NCBI GenBank assembly: GCA_045636425.1
Contig: JAZTXM010000011.1
Coordinates: 1 to 64,000, forward strand
Source: UMGS1883 sp045636425
GTDB lineage: Bacteria > Bacillota > Clostridia > UMGS1883
DNA length: 64,000 nt
Reading direction: 5' to 3'
Made by a program: the position numbers and the translations under genes. Under the pieces are notes generated by a model. That model searched no databases. It was not told the origin of the DNA and saw nothing but the letters and a program-made list of their open reading frames with translations. Numbering within the stretch: position 1 is the stretch's first letter; each line of letters begins with the position of its first letter. Positions 43,685 through 53,509 of this stretch are shown in pieces.

Positions 43685-45430
43685 GTGAAAAAGACAGCAC
43701 TTTTAATATTTTTTGCCATAATTATGATGTTTGTCGCTTTTAATGTCAATGCGGCAAAGATTTATTATAATGATGAATACCATGATTACTATGCAGGAGA
43801 TATACATTTAGCGGTGAACGGGAAGCCGATAGAAAATCTTCCCATGCAGCCCGTTGTTATAAATGACTATACAATGGTTCCCGTCCGTGAGGTTTTTGAG
43901 GCATTGGGCTGTGAAGTTATCTGGCATGACGATACCTGCCGTGTGGAAATTAAAAATAACGGAAATTCCATATTTGTAAAAATCGGTGACAGGAACACGA
44001 TAATAAATGATGAAATTGTACCTATTTCCCAGCCGCAGCCTCTCCCGATGCTTATAGGAAACGGCCCCGAGGTTCTTAAATCCATGGTTCCCATCCGCTT
44101 TGTTGCGGAAAAATTGGGGTACGATGTCTCCTGGGAGGATTCTACGCGTACAGTCTTTGTTTCAGCCCCCGATTTTTCCGATGATGAGCTTATAATAGGC
44201 GGAAGTGACGGGGAAAATAATCCTAAGCCCGATGATGAAAATAAAGACGATGAAGTGGTAATGCCTGAAAATCAGGGCGAGTTTGGCACAATAAGCGTAG
44301 AAAGTGACGATACTTACGATTATGTATACATTGCAACACGCTACGGCATTTCACCCACTGTTACACGCTACACTGACCCTCTGCGTATAGTTTTTGACTT
44401 TGAAAATGCCGCTTTCCCCCAAATGGGCGGGACGGTAGAAGCAGACGGAAACTGCGTTGATTCCGTACGCTATGCAAACAGAGAGGGCTTTGCAAGGGTG
44501 GTTCTTGACGTGTCCTGCAAAACACAGGCTGTGATACTCTCCCATGAAAAGGGTATTCTTATAAGGGTGCAAAAATCCGACAATACACAGCTTATATACG
44601 ATGCGTTCAAGCAGCAGGTTTATTTTGATAAAACATATGTAGGTACAGGGAAAAAGGTAGATAACGGCTACAGTGTAACCTTTACCAGTCTTAAGCTTCA
44701 AAATCAGAAAATAAAGATTGACGACGGAATAATATATGAAATCATAATTACAAATTCCGCACTCGGTTGTAATATTACAGTTGACGGAAGCAACAAGCTC
44801 TTTTACACAGCGGAAAAAGGCTTCCATAAAACGGACAAGCCTGTGGAGGACAGTAAACCTATCGTCGATAAAGACGGAAAGAAGGTTATTGTAATCGACG
44901 CCGGTCACGGAGGAACTGATCCCGGTGCAGTAGGTTATGACAAAAACGGCAAGGCAGTGGCGTATGAAAGCCATATTAACCTTGCAATTGCGCTTATGGT
45001 GGGTGAAAAGCTTGAAGCAAACGGCATAAAGGTGATTTACACCAGAAATAAGGATACCTATATTTCATTGGCAGAGAGAGCGGAGCTTGCAAATGCAAGT
45101 GAGTGTGACTTTTTTGTAAGTATTCACTGCAATTCCATTGAAAACGGTGATGTGAACGGAACACAGGTATATTACCATCCTGCTTCCGAAACGGGTACGG
45201 ACTTAGCAGAGAGCATATACGATAATATAGTTGATATGACAAATCTTGCCCCGAAAAAGACGCAGAACGGCTCACATCTTTATGTTATCCGCACAACCAC
45301 AAGTCCCTCTGTATTGGTGGAAACCGCATTTATCAGTAATGAAAGCGACAGAGCTTTCATTATGAGCAAGGCGGGGCAGACGAAGCTCGCCGAAGCTATT
45401 ACAAAAGGAATACTTGAGACGATTAATTAA
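43685..45430 (+). CDS. secreted N-acetylmuramoyl-L-alanine amidase
   Basis: 581 residues from a GTG at 43685 behind AAGGGGTG; the in-frame ATG at 43652 would spoil the signal peptide. After the signal (KKTALLIFFAIIMMFVAFNV) come a copper-amine-oxidase-like stalk domain (about 20-150), an acidic linker, an AMIN domain (about 205-330), and Amidase_3 (about 405-580) with zinc ligands VIDAGHGGTDPG, a Glu in YESHINLAI, SIHCN, and the catalytic Glu in LVETAFIS. It cuts the stem peptide from peptidoglycan glycan. It is followed by a strong terminator. Confidence 0.9.
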   Translation: MKKTALLIFFAIIMMFVAFNVNAAKIYYNDEYHDYYAGDIHLAVNGKPIENLPMQPVVINDYTMVPVREVFEALGCEVIWHDDTCRVEIKNNGNSIFVKIGDRNTIINDEIVPISQPQPLPMLIGNGPEVLKSMVPIRFVAEKLGYDVSWEDSTRTVFVSAPDFSDDELIIGGSDGENNPKPDDENKDDEVVMPENQGEFGTISVESDDTYDYVYIATRYGISPTVTRYTDPLRIVFDFENAAFPQMGGTVEADGNCVDSVRYANREGFARVVLDVSCKTQAVILSHEKGILIRVQKSDNTQLIYDAFKQQVYFDKTYVGTGKKVDNGYSVTFTSLKLQNQKIKIDDGIIYEIIITNSALGCNITVDGSNKLFYTAEKGFHKTDKPVEDSKPIVDKDGKKVIVIDAGHGGTDPGAVGYDKNGKAVAYESHINLAIALMVGEKLEANGIKVIYTRNKDTYISLAERAELANASECDFFVSIHCNSIENGDVNGTQVYYHPASETGTDLAESIYDNIVDMTNLAPKKTQNGSHLYVIRTTTSPSVLVETAFISNESDRAFIMSKAGQTKLAEAITKGILETIN

Positions 45431-45434
45431 GTAA

Positions 45435-45479
45435 CGAAATAAAAAACTTCGGACAGATTGTCCGAAGTTTTTTATTTCG
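45435..45479. terminator. bidirectional terminator
   Basis: CGAAATAAAAAACTTCGGACA and its full complement around GAT lie exactly between the convergent amidase and AraC-type genes. Confidence 0.9.
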
Positions 45480-46328
45480 CTATATTTCCGTATGTATCTG
45501 CAGGTGCCTGTATTCCTTAGGTGTCATGCCGATATTTTCTCTGAATATCTTAATAAAATATGCCGAGGAACAAAAGCCACTGCGCCACGCAATCTGTGAA
45601 ATGTCATATTTTGTGGTAAGAAGAAAATCCTTTGCAATCTGAAGGCGGTAATACATCAAATACTTGTGGAGAGTCTTTCCGGTTTCATTCTTGATAATTC
45701 TGCTTAGATGGTAGGGATGATAGTTGAAATTTTCTGCAATATCTTCATTTGTAAGATTGCTGTTAGAGAAATTATCGTGTATGTAGGAAAGCACCTCCTC
45801 ACACAGCTCTGATTGCGAATGTGCGGCATTTTGCTTTATAAATTCCAAAAGACACAGCTTTAATAATGCAGAAGAACTTTCTCTGTAAAATCGGTTTTTA
45901 AAAATGAAGTTTTCCGTGCATTGTGTAAGCATTCTTTCAATTTGAGGAATTATCCTGACAATTGGCGTTGATAGTTCCTCTATTATATCGTGTGAGGGAA
46001 GAATACTTTTGTCAAAGCTTGTTGCCGTTGCTGTTCCGAGTGAGGATTTCAAGGCTTCATTTCTGTTATCAAGGTCAAAATCCATTACAACGGCACTGCC
46101 GTTTTCCTTGAATGTAACATTGAATTTATATTCGGTTTCAGGAGGGAAGAACACTGCAGTCTTATTCAGAATGTTATGTTTTTTTCCGTTTGCCGTAACA
46201 CTGCCCGTTACATTATTAAAGAAAAAAATTCTGCAGTCATAGCATTTGCTCATGTCCTTTTTTGTGCGGAAATACGCCTTATGTACTCTTGCATATCTTA
46301 TGTGAGGATTAATATCCGAAATTTTCAT
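45480..46328 (-). CDS. AraC-family transcriptional regulator
   Basis: 282 residues. An N-terminal cupin-like sensor region (FFNNVTGSVTANGKKH and PPETEYKFNV) precedes two C-terminal helix-turn-helix units (LTNEDIAENFNYHPYHLSRI and YDISQIAWRSGFCSSAYFIK). Such proteins usually activate a neighbouring catabolic operon on binding a small carbohydrate-like ligand. The divergent gene 111 bases away starts the Fe-S/serine hydrolase/dehydrogenase set, its likely target. Confidence 0.88.
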   Translation of the reverse strand: MKISDINPHIRYARVHKAYFRTKKDMSKCYDCRIFFFNNVTGSVTANGKKHNILNKTAVFFPPETEYKFNVTFKENGSAVVMDFDLDNRNEALKSSLGTATATSFDKSILPSHDIIEELSTPIVRIIPQIERMLTQCTENFIFKNRFYRESSSALLKLCLLEFIKQNAAHSQSELCEEVLSYIHDNFSNSNLTNEDIAENFNYHPYHLSRIIKNETGKTLHKYLMYYRLQIAKDFLLTTKYDISQIAWRSGFCSSAYFIKIFRENIGMTPKEYRHLQIHTEI

Positions 46329-46439
46329 AAAAAAATCCGCCTTTGTTTGTTTTGTTATATTTTTTGTTGTTTATGTTATACATTATAGCAGAAAAGTATG
46401 GTATAGTCAATATGAAATATGATATCGGAGGTGGTAGGA

Positions 46440-47423
46440 ATGAAATTTGCAGTAGGTTACCAATTGTTTCGTGATAACAGCTTTCTTGACAGCATCATAG
46501 AAAGAAAGGAATCCGTCTCAGAGGTTTATTTTTCGTGGGGGGATTTCCCGAACGGAAGAAATAATCAGCTCAGAAATTCTCTGATGACACCGTGGGAGGC
46601 ACAGGAAAAACAGATTTCAGACCTTGAGAGGCTTACGACGCAAAGGATAGCTCTTAATCTCCTTCTTAATGCAACCTGCTACGGAAAGGACAGCCAGTCC
46701 CGTGCTTTTTTTGAAAAGGTAGGGGAGTGCGTCGATTTCATACAGAATAAGTACATATTAAATTCAGTAACCACCACATCGCCTCTGATTGCCAAATTTA
46801 TCAAAGAAAATTTCAAAGACATTGATGTTCGTGCATCCGTCAATATGTGTATAGGAACTATTGAGGGAATGGAATATGTACAGCACCTCTTTGACAGCTT
46901 TTATTTAAAAAGGGAGCTTAATCGTGATTTTGATACAATCCGCAAGCTTAAGAAATGGTGTGATAATCACGGGAAAACTCTTTACGCACTGGCTAACAGC
47001 GGTTGCCTTAATAATTGCTCTGCACATACCTTTCACGATAACCTTGTATCACATGAAAATGAAATTTCACAAATGGATAACGGTTATTCCTTCAAGGGTA
47101 TTTGCCACACTTTTCTTTCCAATGAGGAAAACATTAAAAAAATAGTTGATTATACCGGATTTATACGCCCAGAGGATATTTATTTGTATGAGGATTTGTT
47201 TCCTGCAATGAAGCTTGCTACAAGGGTAAACTCAGACCCTGTAAGAATTCTTCGCGCGTATATAGATGATAAAAAATTTATCGGAAGCACGCTTGACCTT
47301 CTGGAACCGAACCATACGTCAACCATAGCTCCGTATTTGCTTGAAAACAGCTTGATTAAGCCTGTTGTAACAGAAAATAATTTAAAGTATAATATAGAAA
47401 ACGCATTGATAAAACTAGCGTGA
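46440..47423 (+). CDS. conserved TIM-barrel-like protein, U32-related
   Basis: 327 residues from the ATG at 46440. I recognise the general family from other clostridia (opens KFAVGYQLFRDNSF; NATCYG; RASVNMCIGTIEGMEY; LANSGCLNNCSAHTFHDN near 190), with a cysteine pair GCLNNC that could hold metal, reminiscent of U32/UbiU-type barrels. Function is not known. Its last codons overlap an inverted-repeat element. Divergent from the AraC regulator and followed by Fe-S reductase genes. Confidence 0.65.
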   Translation: MKFAVGYQLFRDNSFLDSIIERKESVSEVYFSWGDFPNGRNNQLRNSLMTPWEAQEKQISDLERLTTQRIALNLLLNATCYGKDSQSRAFFEKVGECVDFIQNKYILNSVTTTSPLIAKFIKENFKDIDVRASVNMCIGTIEGMEYVQHLFDSFYLKRELNRDFDTIRKLKKWCDNHGKTLYALANSGCLNNCSAHTFHDNLVSHENEISQMDNGYSFKGICHTFLSNEENIKKIVDYTGFIRPEDIYLYEDLFPAMKLATRVNSDPVRILRAYIDDKKFIGSTLDLLEPNHTSTIAPYLLENSLIKPVVTENNLKYNIENALIKLA

Positions 47424-47691
47424 CAGTAGTTATCCGAACCCGCCTGAAACGGCAAAATTTAGGCATCTTTCAGCTTGTCGGTCTTGAAAGGCGACAGCCT
47501 GTCTGCGACCTCCGCACCAAAATATGCACAAAATTTTGTCCGTTTCAGGTTCGCAGAATTTTTTACAAACTATTTTTTGTCGATACAAGGCAAAAACGCA
47601 GCCCATACTGTCGTATGGGTAAGGCTTTTAACGCAGTAGCGGCGAAAAAGAGGAAGTAAAAAACGAGGTTCGGATAGCCACTATCACGCTA
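47416..47691. repeat. 276-bp nested inverted-repeat element
   Basis: The ends (47416-47440 and 47667-47691) are 25-base imperfect inverted repeats, TAGCGTGA-AGT-TATCCGAACC with three mismatches. Inside, CCTGAAACGG-CAAAATTT (from 47443) pairs with AAATTTTG-CCGTTTCAGG (to 47550), and CCATAC/GTATGG forms a small hairpin. The left end covers the stop codon of the preceding gene; the right end stops three bases before the next gene's AAGGAGG. No ORF. It has the same architecture as the element at 30171-30449 but a different sequence. Confidence 0.65.
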
Positions 47692-47706
47692 AAAAGGAGG
47701 ATGTAT

Positions 47707-48786
47707 ATGTTAACGAGTGAGATGATAAAAAAAGCCGCACTTGAAGCAGGTGCAGATGCATGCGGAATCGGTCCCATGTCACGCTTTGAGGGTGCACCCA
47801 AGGAAATGGATCCCCGTTATCTTTTTCCCAACGCAAAAAGTGTAATAGGCTTTGTATTCAGAATCCCCAGAGGAGTGCAGAGGGGTATTGAGGAGGGAAC
47901 GCAGTTTTACCAGTATCCCTCTATGGCGTATGGCGGAATAAATGAGATTTTCGCCCCTGCGGTCCTTCATCATGTGGGAAGAGTTATTGAGGATGAAGGC
48001 TATGAGGCTGTAATTTACAGAAATACAGGTGCCAGAGGTGTTGTTTCAGACATGGACGGAAGCCCCGGAAATAGCCTTTCTCCCGAAGAACAGATTGAAG
48101 TCAGCAAGCATGCAAAGGGAAAGACAGCTCACCACAGAAGCGTGCAGTTTACCCGTGAAGTGTCAGAGGGCAAGGTTCCTCCGGATTTGCAGTTCCAGTT
48201 CAGAATTGCGGCAGTTGCATGCGGACTTGGAGAAATAGGCTGGAGTAAGATGCTTCTTACACCCGACTTCGGTCCGCTCCAGCGTGTGGCGTTCATTTTC
48301 ACGGATGCCGAGCTTGAATATGATGAAATGTACAGCGGAGAGCCGCTTTGCAGAAAGTGCGGTGCCTGCGTAAGAGAGTGTCCGGGAGGTTGTATACCGC
48401 CTCTTAATTCAGACAAAAAGCTGACCGTTAATCTTGCGGGCAAAATCCTTGAGTGGGGCGATATTGATATGTGGCGTTGCTATGCGTTCTATACTCATGG
48501 CGGCAGATACTATAATCCCTTTGTTCCCAAGGAAGTGTTTGACAAGAATGAAAACGGTGATCTTGACCTTCTTGAAGGAATCACCAATGACGCCAATGAG
48601 AAAGAGATAATGAAGGTGTATACAGCCCTTGAAAAATATTTCCCCAGCTGGGTAGGCTACAATATGGCTAAATGCGGCGGTTGTATCCGTGCTTGCGTAA
48701 GCGTGCTTGAGAAGAAGGGCGGATGCATGGAAGGCAGATTCAAACAGCCCCTCAGAACTAAAAAAGCATGGAAAATGGATAGATAA
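47707..48786 (+). CDS. 4Fe-4S double-cluster reductase-like protein (QueG-like), paralogue 1
   Basis: 359 residues from the ATG at 47707, six bases after AAGGAGG. An N-terminal reductive-dehalogenase/QueG-like core (DACGIGPMSRFEGAP; SVIGFVFRIPRG; CGLGEIGWSKMLLTPDFGP) precedes a ferredoxin site CRKCGACVRECPGGC near 217 and a second cluster CGGCIRACVS near 320. The family includes cobalamin-using epoxyqueuosine reductase; these paralogues are not QueG itself and their substrate is unknown. First of three tandem copies. Confidence 0.8.
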   Translation: MLTSEMIKKAALEAGADACGIGPMSRFEGAPKEMDPRYLFPNAKSVIGFVFRIPRGVQRGIEEGTQFYQYPSMAYGGINEIFAPAVLHHVGRVIEDEGYEAVIYRNTGARGVVSDMDGSPGNSLSPEEQIEVSKHAKGKTAHHRSVQFTREVSEGKVPPDLQFQFRIAAVACGLGEIGWSKMLLTPDFGPLQRVAFIFTDAELEYDEMYSGEPLCRKCGACVRECPGGCIPPLNSDKKLTVNLAGKILEWGDIDMWRCYAFYTHGGRYYNPFVPKEVFDKNENGDLDLLEGITNDANEKEIMKVYTALEKYFPSWVGYNMAKCGGCIRACVSVLEKKGGCMEGRFKQPLRTKKAWKMDR

Positions 48787-48799
48787 GGGGGATGTGACA

Positions 48800-49702
48800 A
48801 TGAATGCAGAATTTATAAAACAAAAGGCAAAGGAATATGGTGCTGCAGTTTGCGGCATCGGCAATATCGAGCTTCTCCGAAATGAAGATAAGCACCGTAA
48901 CCCTTTTTACATTCTTCCCAATGCAAAGAGTATAATAGGCTTTGGAATCAAGGTGCCCAAAGGGCTTTACAATGCAATGGAGAATGAACGTCAGTATTAC
49001 AATTATACTAATCTGGGAGTTAAGTATATCGACGAAACATTTGCCGAAATTTTCCTTTTGAAAATGGGTGCTCTAATTGAAAATGAAGGTTATGATGCTT
49101 GCCTGCAGAGATATATCCCCGGTTTTAAAATCAAGGGTGATAAGAGCACAAACCCCGAAGTAAACAGGATTTACGAGCTGGCACTTGCCGAAGCTGTTGA
49201 GGAGGGAAAACCCGAACCCGATGTTATTATCGACTATAACAAGGCGGCAGTTATATGCGGACTTGGAAGCATCGGTCTTCATAACAAGGTCATCGTTCCC
49301 AAGTATGGTACATATATGCGATTCGTTTTCATAATTACGGATATGGAGCTTGACTTTGACGAGCCTTTTAAGGAAGAGCTTTGTGACGGATGCGGAGAAT
49401 GTATGAAGGCTTGCCCCGGAAAGGCTGTTTCAAAAGATGGCGTTGATACATGGCAGTGCAGTGTATATTACCGCGGTGCACATAAATCAAATCCTTTTAT
49501 TACAGATGAATTCCTTAAAGACCATCCCGAAAGAGAAGCAATCTTAAACGGTGAAAAAAGATTCGACAAGGAAAGTGCCCTTGAAATTTACGATGACCTT
49601 AAAATACTCCCCAATACACATTTCGGATACGTTCCCTGTCTTTGTGGAAAGAAATGCGAAACTGTGTGCTACAAGCATCTTAAGGAGGTGGGCAGAATAT
49701 GA
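48800..49702 (+). CDS. 4Fe-4S double-cluster reductase-like protein, paralogue 2
   Basis: 300 residues, starting at the ATG at 48800 behind AAGGGGGA. Same core as its neighbours (AAVCGIGNIELL; SIIGFGIKVPKG; VICGLGSIGLHNKVIVP), ferredoxin site CDGCGECMKACPGKA near 195, and a final CLCGKKCETVC. It is shorter than paralogue 1, lacking insertions in the middle. Its stop overlaps paralogue 3 by four bases, so subunits may be made in equal amounts and perhaps form a complex. Confidence 0.8.
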   Translation: MNAEFIKQKAKEYGAAVCGIGNIELLRNEDKHRNPFYILPNAKSIIGFGIKVPKGLYNAMENERQYYNYTNLGVKYIDETFAEIFLLKMGALIENEGYDACLQRYIPGFKIKGDKSTNPEVNRIYELALAEAVEEGKPEPDVIIDYNKAAVICGLGSIGLHNKVIVPKYGTYMRFVFIITDMELDFDEPFKEELCDGCGECMKACPGKAVSKDGVDTWQCSVYYRGAHKSNPFITDEFLKDHPEREAILNGEKRFDKESALEIYDDLKILPNTHFGYVPCLCGKKCETVCYKHLKEVGRI

Positions 49703-50679
49703 AAAACAAGATTATAGAAATTGCAAAAAAATACGATGCCGACATCGTCGGCTTTGCTCCTGCGGACAGATTTTCAAAGGGTGATGCAATTTTTAAAGTA
49801 TTCCCCGAAACAAAGACGGTAATCGGACTTGGTTTCAGAGTTCTTCGCGGTATTTACAGAGGCGTAGAAGAGGGAACTACATATTATCAGTACACAACAA
49901 TGGGTGTTGAAAATCTTGAGGAAACAGTAATGCCCCTTGCCCTTATCAACGTAAGCAATTTTATCGAAGAAGAAGGATTTGAAGCAATTCCTCAAAGAAG
50001 AAATCAGCTTATTATGAATGAGGAAAACAGCACTAATCCCGAAGTGGACTATACAGACATTGTCCGCGGTGTTACTGCTGAAAATCAGATTGATTTTACA
50101 GATTGTGCAGTAAAGTGCGGTCTTGGTGAAAGAAGTATGATTAATACTGTCCTCACCCCCGAATACGGACCTTTTATAAGATACTGCTTTATTCTTACCG
50201 ACGCCGAGATTGAGGCAACCGATATGCTTGAGCCGTCCTTGTGCGATAAGTGCGGAGAATGTATAAAGGCATGCCCCGGCAAGGCTATCAATGAGGAAGG
50301 TTCTCTTGACCCGTGGAGATGTGCCGTGTATTATAACGGTGCGAATGGAAGTAAAAATCCTTTCATGCCTCCCGAAGCATATATAGATTTTGAAAACAGA
50401 TTGGAAATAATAGCAGGCGAGGCTGATTTTGACGTAGAGCTTGCAAAGAAGATTCTTGACGCAACTTTCTTTTATCCGCCTGCAAAGCATTTTTACCGAA
50501 CCTCTATCTGCGGCAGAGCCTGCGACAGAGCGTGCTATATCCATCTTGAAGAAAAGGGCGTTCTTAAGAAAAGCTTCAAGAAAAAATTCCGTGAGGGTGA
50601 GGATTGGAAATTGGATACCAGGCAGTTTGAAACTTTAAAAAGAGAAAAGCCCTGGGTATTCACACAGGACGAGAAATAA
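49699..50679 (+). CDS. 4Fe-4S double-cluster reductase-like protein, paralogue 3
   Basis: 326 residues. DADIVGFAPADRFSKGD opens it, then TVIGLGFRVLRG, CGLGERSMINTVLTPEYGP, ferredoxin site CDKCGECIKACPGKA near 179-193 and CGRACDRACY near 275. Closest to paralogue 1 in its RVLRGIYRGVEEGT segment. Coupled to paralogue 2; the serine hydrolase gene starts 15 bases later. Confidence 0.8.
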   Translation: MKNKIIEIAKKYDADIVGFAPADRFSKGDAIFKVFPETKTVIGLGFRVLRGIYRGVEEGTTYYQYTTMGVENLEETVMPLALINVSNFIEEEGFEAIPQRRNQLIMNEENSTNPEVDYTDIVRGVTAENQIDFTDCAVKCGLGERSMINTVLTPEYGPFIRYCFILTDAEIEATDMLEPSLCDKCGECIKACPGKAINEEGSLDPWRCAVYYNGANGSKNPFMPPEAYIDFENRLEIIAGEADFDVELAKKILDATFFYPPAKHFYRTSICGRACDRACYIHLEEKGVLKKSFKKKFREGEDWKLDTRQFETLKREKPWVFTQDEK

Positions 50680-50693
50680 AGGGAGGAAAGACT

Positions 50694-52163
50694 ATGTTTG
50701 AAAAAGTAACTCCCGAATCAGTGGGAGTGTCTTCCGAAAAAGTCCTTGAATTTATAAAAACTCTTGATGATTGCCGCCTGCGTAATCATAGTATCATTAT
50801 GGCAAAGGGCGATAAAATTTTTGCAGAATGTTATTACAAGCCATTTAATGAAAAGTTTCTTCACAGAATGTACTCTGTTTCAAAGAGCTTTGTAGCTATG
50901 GCAATCGGTGTTGCCGTAACAGAGGGGATTTTAAAGCTTGACGATGTAATCGTAGATTATTTCCCCGAATTCAGAAACGAAAATGTGGATGAGTACCACG
51001 AAGAATGTACCATTCGTGATATGCTTTGTATGAGCAGTAATATCGGTGACCACGTTATATGGTGGGGAAAGTATAAAAGCCGTGTAGAGGCTTATTACAC
51101 AAAGAAAACCAATAAAATCCCGGGTACGTTATTCTTTTATGACAGCGTAGGCTCATTCCTTCTGGGATGCATTATCGAAAAGCTTACGGGAAAGCCTTTT
51201 CTTGAATATCTGAAAGAAAAAGTACTTCTTGAAATCGGTTTTTCAAAGGAAAGCTATACTCTTACCGAGCCGGGTGGATTCACCGTAGGCGACAGCGGCG
51301 TAATGTGTACAGCCCGTGACCTGCTTATATTTGCCCGATTCATTATGAAAAAAGGTGAGTGGAACGGAAAGCAGTATATAGACCGCGATTTCATGGAGGA
51401 AGCAATCAAAGTGCAGACTACAAACAACCTTGCAGGAATGTGCAAGTATTACGGAAATCAGGGTTACGGTTATCTTATCTGGAAAACCCATCCCGACGGA
51501 TTTTCTCTTGTGGGCATGGGAGACCAGCTTGCAGTGTGCGACATGAAGAGGAATATTTGTTTTGTAATCACCTCCGATAATCAGGCGGATAAGCCTGCAA
51601 GGCGTGTCACATATCACGAGTTTTATTATCATTTTCTTCCGTCCGTTAAAAGCGAGCAGCTTCCCGAAAATCCGGCTGCTGCAAAAGCTCTTGAAGAATA
51701 TCTTAGTAATACCACACTTGTGTGTCAGCATGGAGAAAAATCTTCCCCAATAGCACAAAGAGTAAACGGCGTAAAGTATGTAATGAATGAAAACCCCCTT
51801 AACATTTCATATTTCAAGCTTGATCTTGACGGAAATGTTCTTGAGTTTGAAAAAGACGGCAAAGAGCTAAGGCTTGAATTTTTCTTTGGAGAAAACCGTC
51901 TTACGAAATTCTCCCTGGGAGACCGTGCAACGGCTGATAAAATGGGATTTCGGGAAGAGGGCGAATATGACTGTGCAAACAGCGGTGCATGGGTAGAAGA
52001 AAATCAGATTACGATTATGTCCCAGGTAATAGATACCTATTTCGGAGGGCTTTATATTTCAATCGGTTTCAAGGATGACCGCGCATCCTTTTGTATGAGA
52101 AACAGCGGACAATATGTATTTAATAATGCCGATGGATTTGCAATCGGCAAAGCAGAAAAATAA
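50694..52163 (+). CDS. beta-lactamase-fold serine hydrolase
   Basis: 489 residues. Class C beta-lactamase/esterase family: nucleophile motif SVSK near 62-65, a YDS motif near 144-146 in place of YxN, and a C-terminal lipocalin-like domain of about 130 residues. No signal peptide, so it should act in the cytoplasm, as an esterase or peptidase on a small molecule. It is placed between the Fe-S paralogues and a sugar-type dehydrogenase, which suggests a catabolic pathway, but no substrate is evident. Confidence 0.8.
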   Translation: MFEKVTPESVGVSSEKVLEFIKTLDDCRLRNHSIIMAKGDKIFAECYYKPFNEKFLHRMYSVSKSFVAMAIGVAVTEGILKLDDVIVDYFPEFRNENVDEYHEECTIRDMLCMSSNIGDHVIWWGKYKSRVEAYYTKKTNKIPGTLFFYDSVGSFLLGCIIEKLTGKPFLEYLKEKVLLEIGFSKESYTLTEPGGFTVGDSGVMCTARDLLIFARFIMKKGEWNGKQYIDRDFMEEAIKVQTTNNLAGMCKYYGNQGYGYLIWKTHPDGFSLVGMGDQLAVCDMKRNICFVITSDNQADKPARRVTYHEFYYHFLPSVKSEQLPENPAAAKALEEYLSNTTLVCQHGEKSSPIAQRVNGVKYVMNENPLNISYFKLDLDGNVLEFEKDGKELRLEFFFGENRLTKFSLGDRATADKMGFREEGEYDCANSGAWVEENQITIMSQVIDTYFGGLYISIGFKDDRASFCMRNSGQYVFNNADGFAIGKAEK

Positions 52164-52181
52164 GAAAGGAAGTTGAGAAGA

Positions 52182-53452
52182 ATGTCAGTACAGAAAGAAA
52201 AAATCACAATTGCAGTTATCGGCTGCGGAAGGTTTGCAAAGAATTTCGTACCGCTTTTCAAGGCACACCCCGAAGTTAAAAAGGTTTACGTTTGTGACCT
52301 TATTCCTGAGCGTGCAAAGGATTATTCCGAGAGATTCGGCGTAGAAATCATCGGAAGCTTTGAAGAAGCACTTGCATCGGAGGAAGTTAATTCTATCGCT
52401 ATATTCACACAACGCTTTAAGCATGGCCCCATGGCGATCGCCTCCCTTAAGGCAGGCAAGCATGTTTACAGTGCCGTTCCCTGCTCACTGAAAATAGAGG
52501 AAATCAAGGAAATTATTGAACTTGTAACAAAAACCCGCCTTACATATACTATGGGTGAGACAGGCTTTTACAGAGCACCTGCAATCTTCTGTCGTGAAGA
52601 ATATGCAAAGGGAACCTTTGGTAAATTCACCTACGGTGAAGCTCACTACAATCACGATATCAGAAACATGGAGGACAGCTTCAAAAGCTCCGGCGGAGAC
52701 AGGTGGAAGGAATTTGCAGGAATTCCCCCATGTATTATCCCACACATTCAACCGCAATGGTGTTAAGCTCAATGCCCGGCGTATATGCTAAGAAGGTTGT
52801 GGCACTTGGCTATGCAGGAAGCCCCAGAACCGATATTTACGGAACAGAGGGACAGAATCTTTACAATAATCCCTTCTCAAACACCACAATGCTTCTTGAG
52901 CTTTCAAACGGCGGTATTGCAAGAATCAGCGAAAACCGCTGTATAGGCTGGAAAGCTCCCGAAACATACATTTCCCAGTTCTATGGAACAGATGGTGGAT
53001 ATGAATTTGCAGTTGCAAAGCATCATCTTGCACAGTGGAAAGAAGAGGACCCCAAGAGTGTAAATATGAAGGACGTAACAGCTCAGCTTCAGCCGGAACA
53101 TGTGACCGAGCTTATCAATACAAACTATGATGAAGCAATTCAGAAAATCGCCGACGGTGAGGGTTACTTTAATGTATCTCCCATTCAGCCTGTGGAAAGA
53201 CTTCCCAAGGAATATGAGGGAATCCACAACGGACACAACGGAACACACCACTTCCTTATTGATGACTTCTGCCGTGCGTATGCAACAGGCAAGCTTTCTC
53301 CTACAAACATCTGGGAGGTAGCACGCTGGAACATTCCCGGGCTTATGGCACACGAATCTGCACTTGCAGGCGGCAAGGTTATGGATGTAATCGACTTTGG
53401 TGAGCCTCCGGCAGATTGGGAAGTACTCGACTGGAAAACAAAAGGATATTAA
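52182..53452 (+). pseudogene. Gfo/Idh/MocA-family oxidoreductase, frameshifted
   Basis: The frame from the ATG at 52182 reads IAVIGCGRFAKNFVPLF (NAD-binding) and continues normally to KEFAGIPP, then shifts and stops at 52766. The second frame resumes as MYYPTHSTAMVLS and runs to 53452 with a normal C-terminus. One added C in the five-C run at 52725-52729 restores a single protein of about 423 residues. So it is a dehydrogenase broken by one base, or a sequencing error, or a slippage site. Family members oxidise sugars, inositols or reduce imines with NAD(P). Last gene of the AraC-linked set. Confidence 0.85.
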
Positions 53453-53460
53453 TATTCGTA

Positions 53461-53501
53461 ACAAAAAAGAAACGAAACTCATGTTTCGTTTCTTTTTTGT
53501 T
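53461..53501. terminator. bidirectional terminator
   Basis: CAAAAAAGAAACGAAA pairs with TTTCGTTTCTTTTTTG across a short loop, between the dehydrogenase and the convergent cdaR gene. Confidence 0.88.
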
Positions 53502-53509
53502 GCTTGTAT

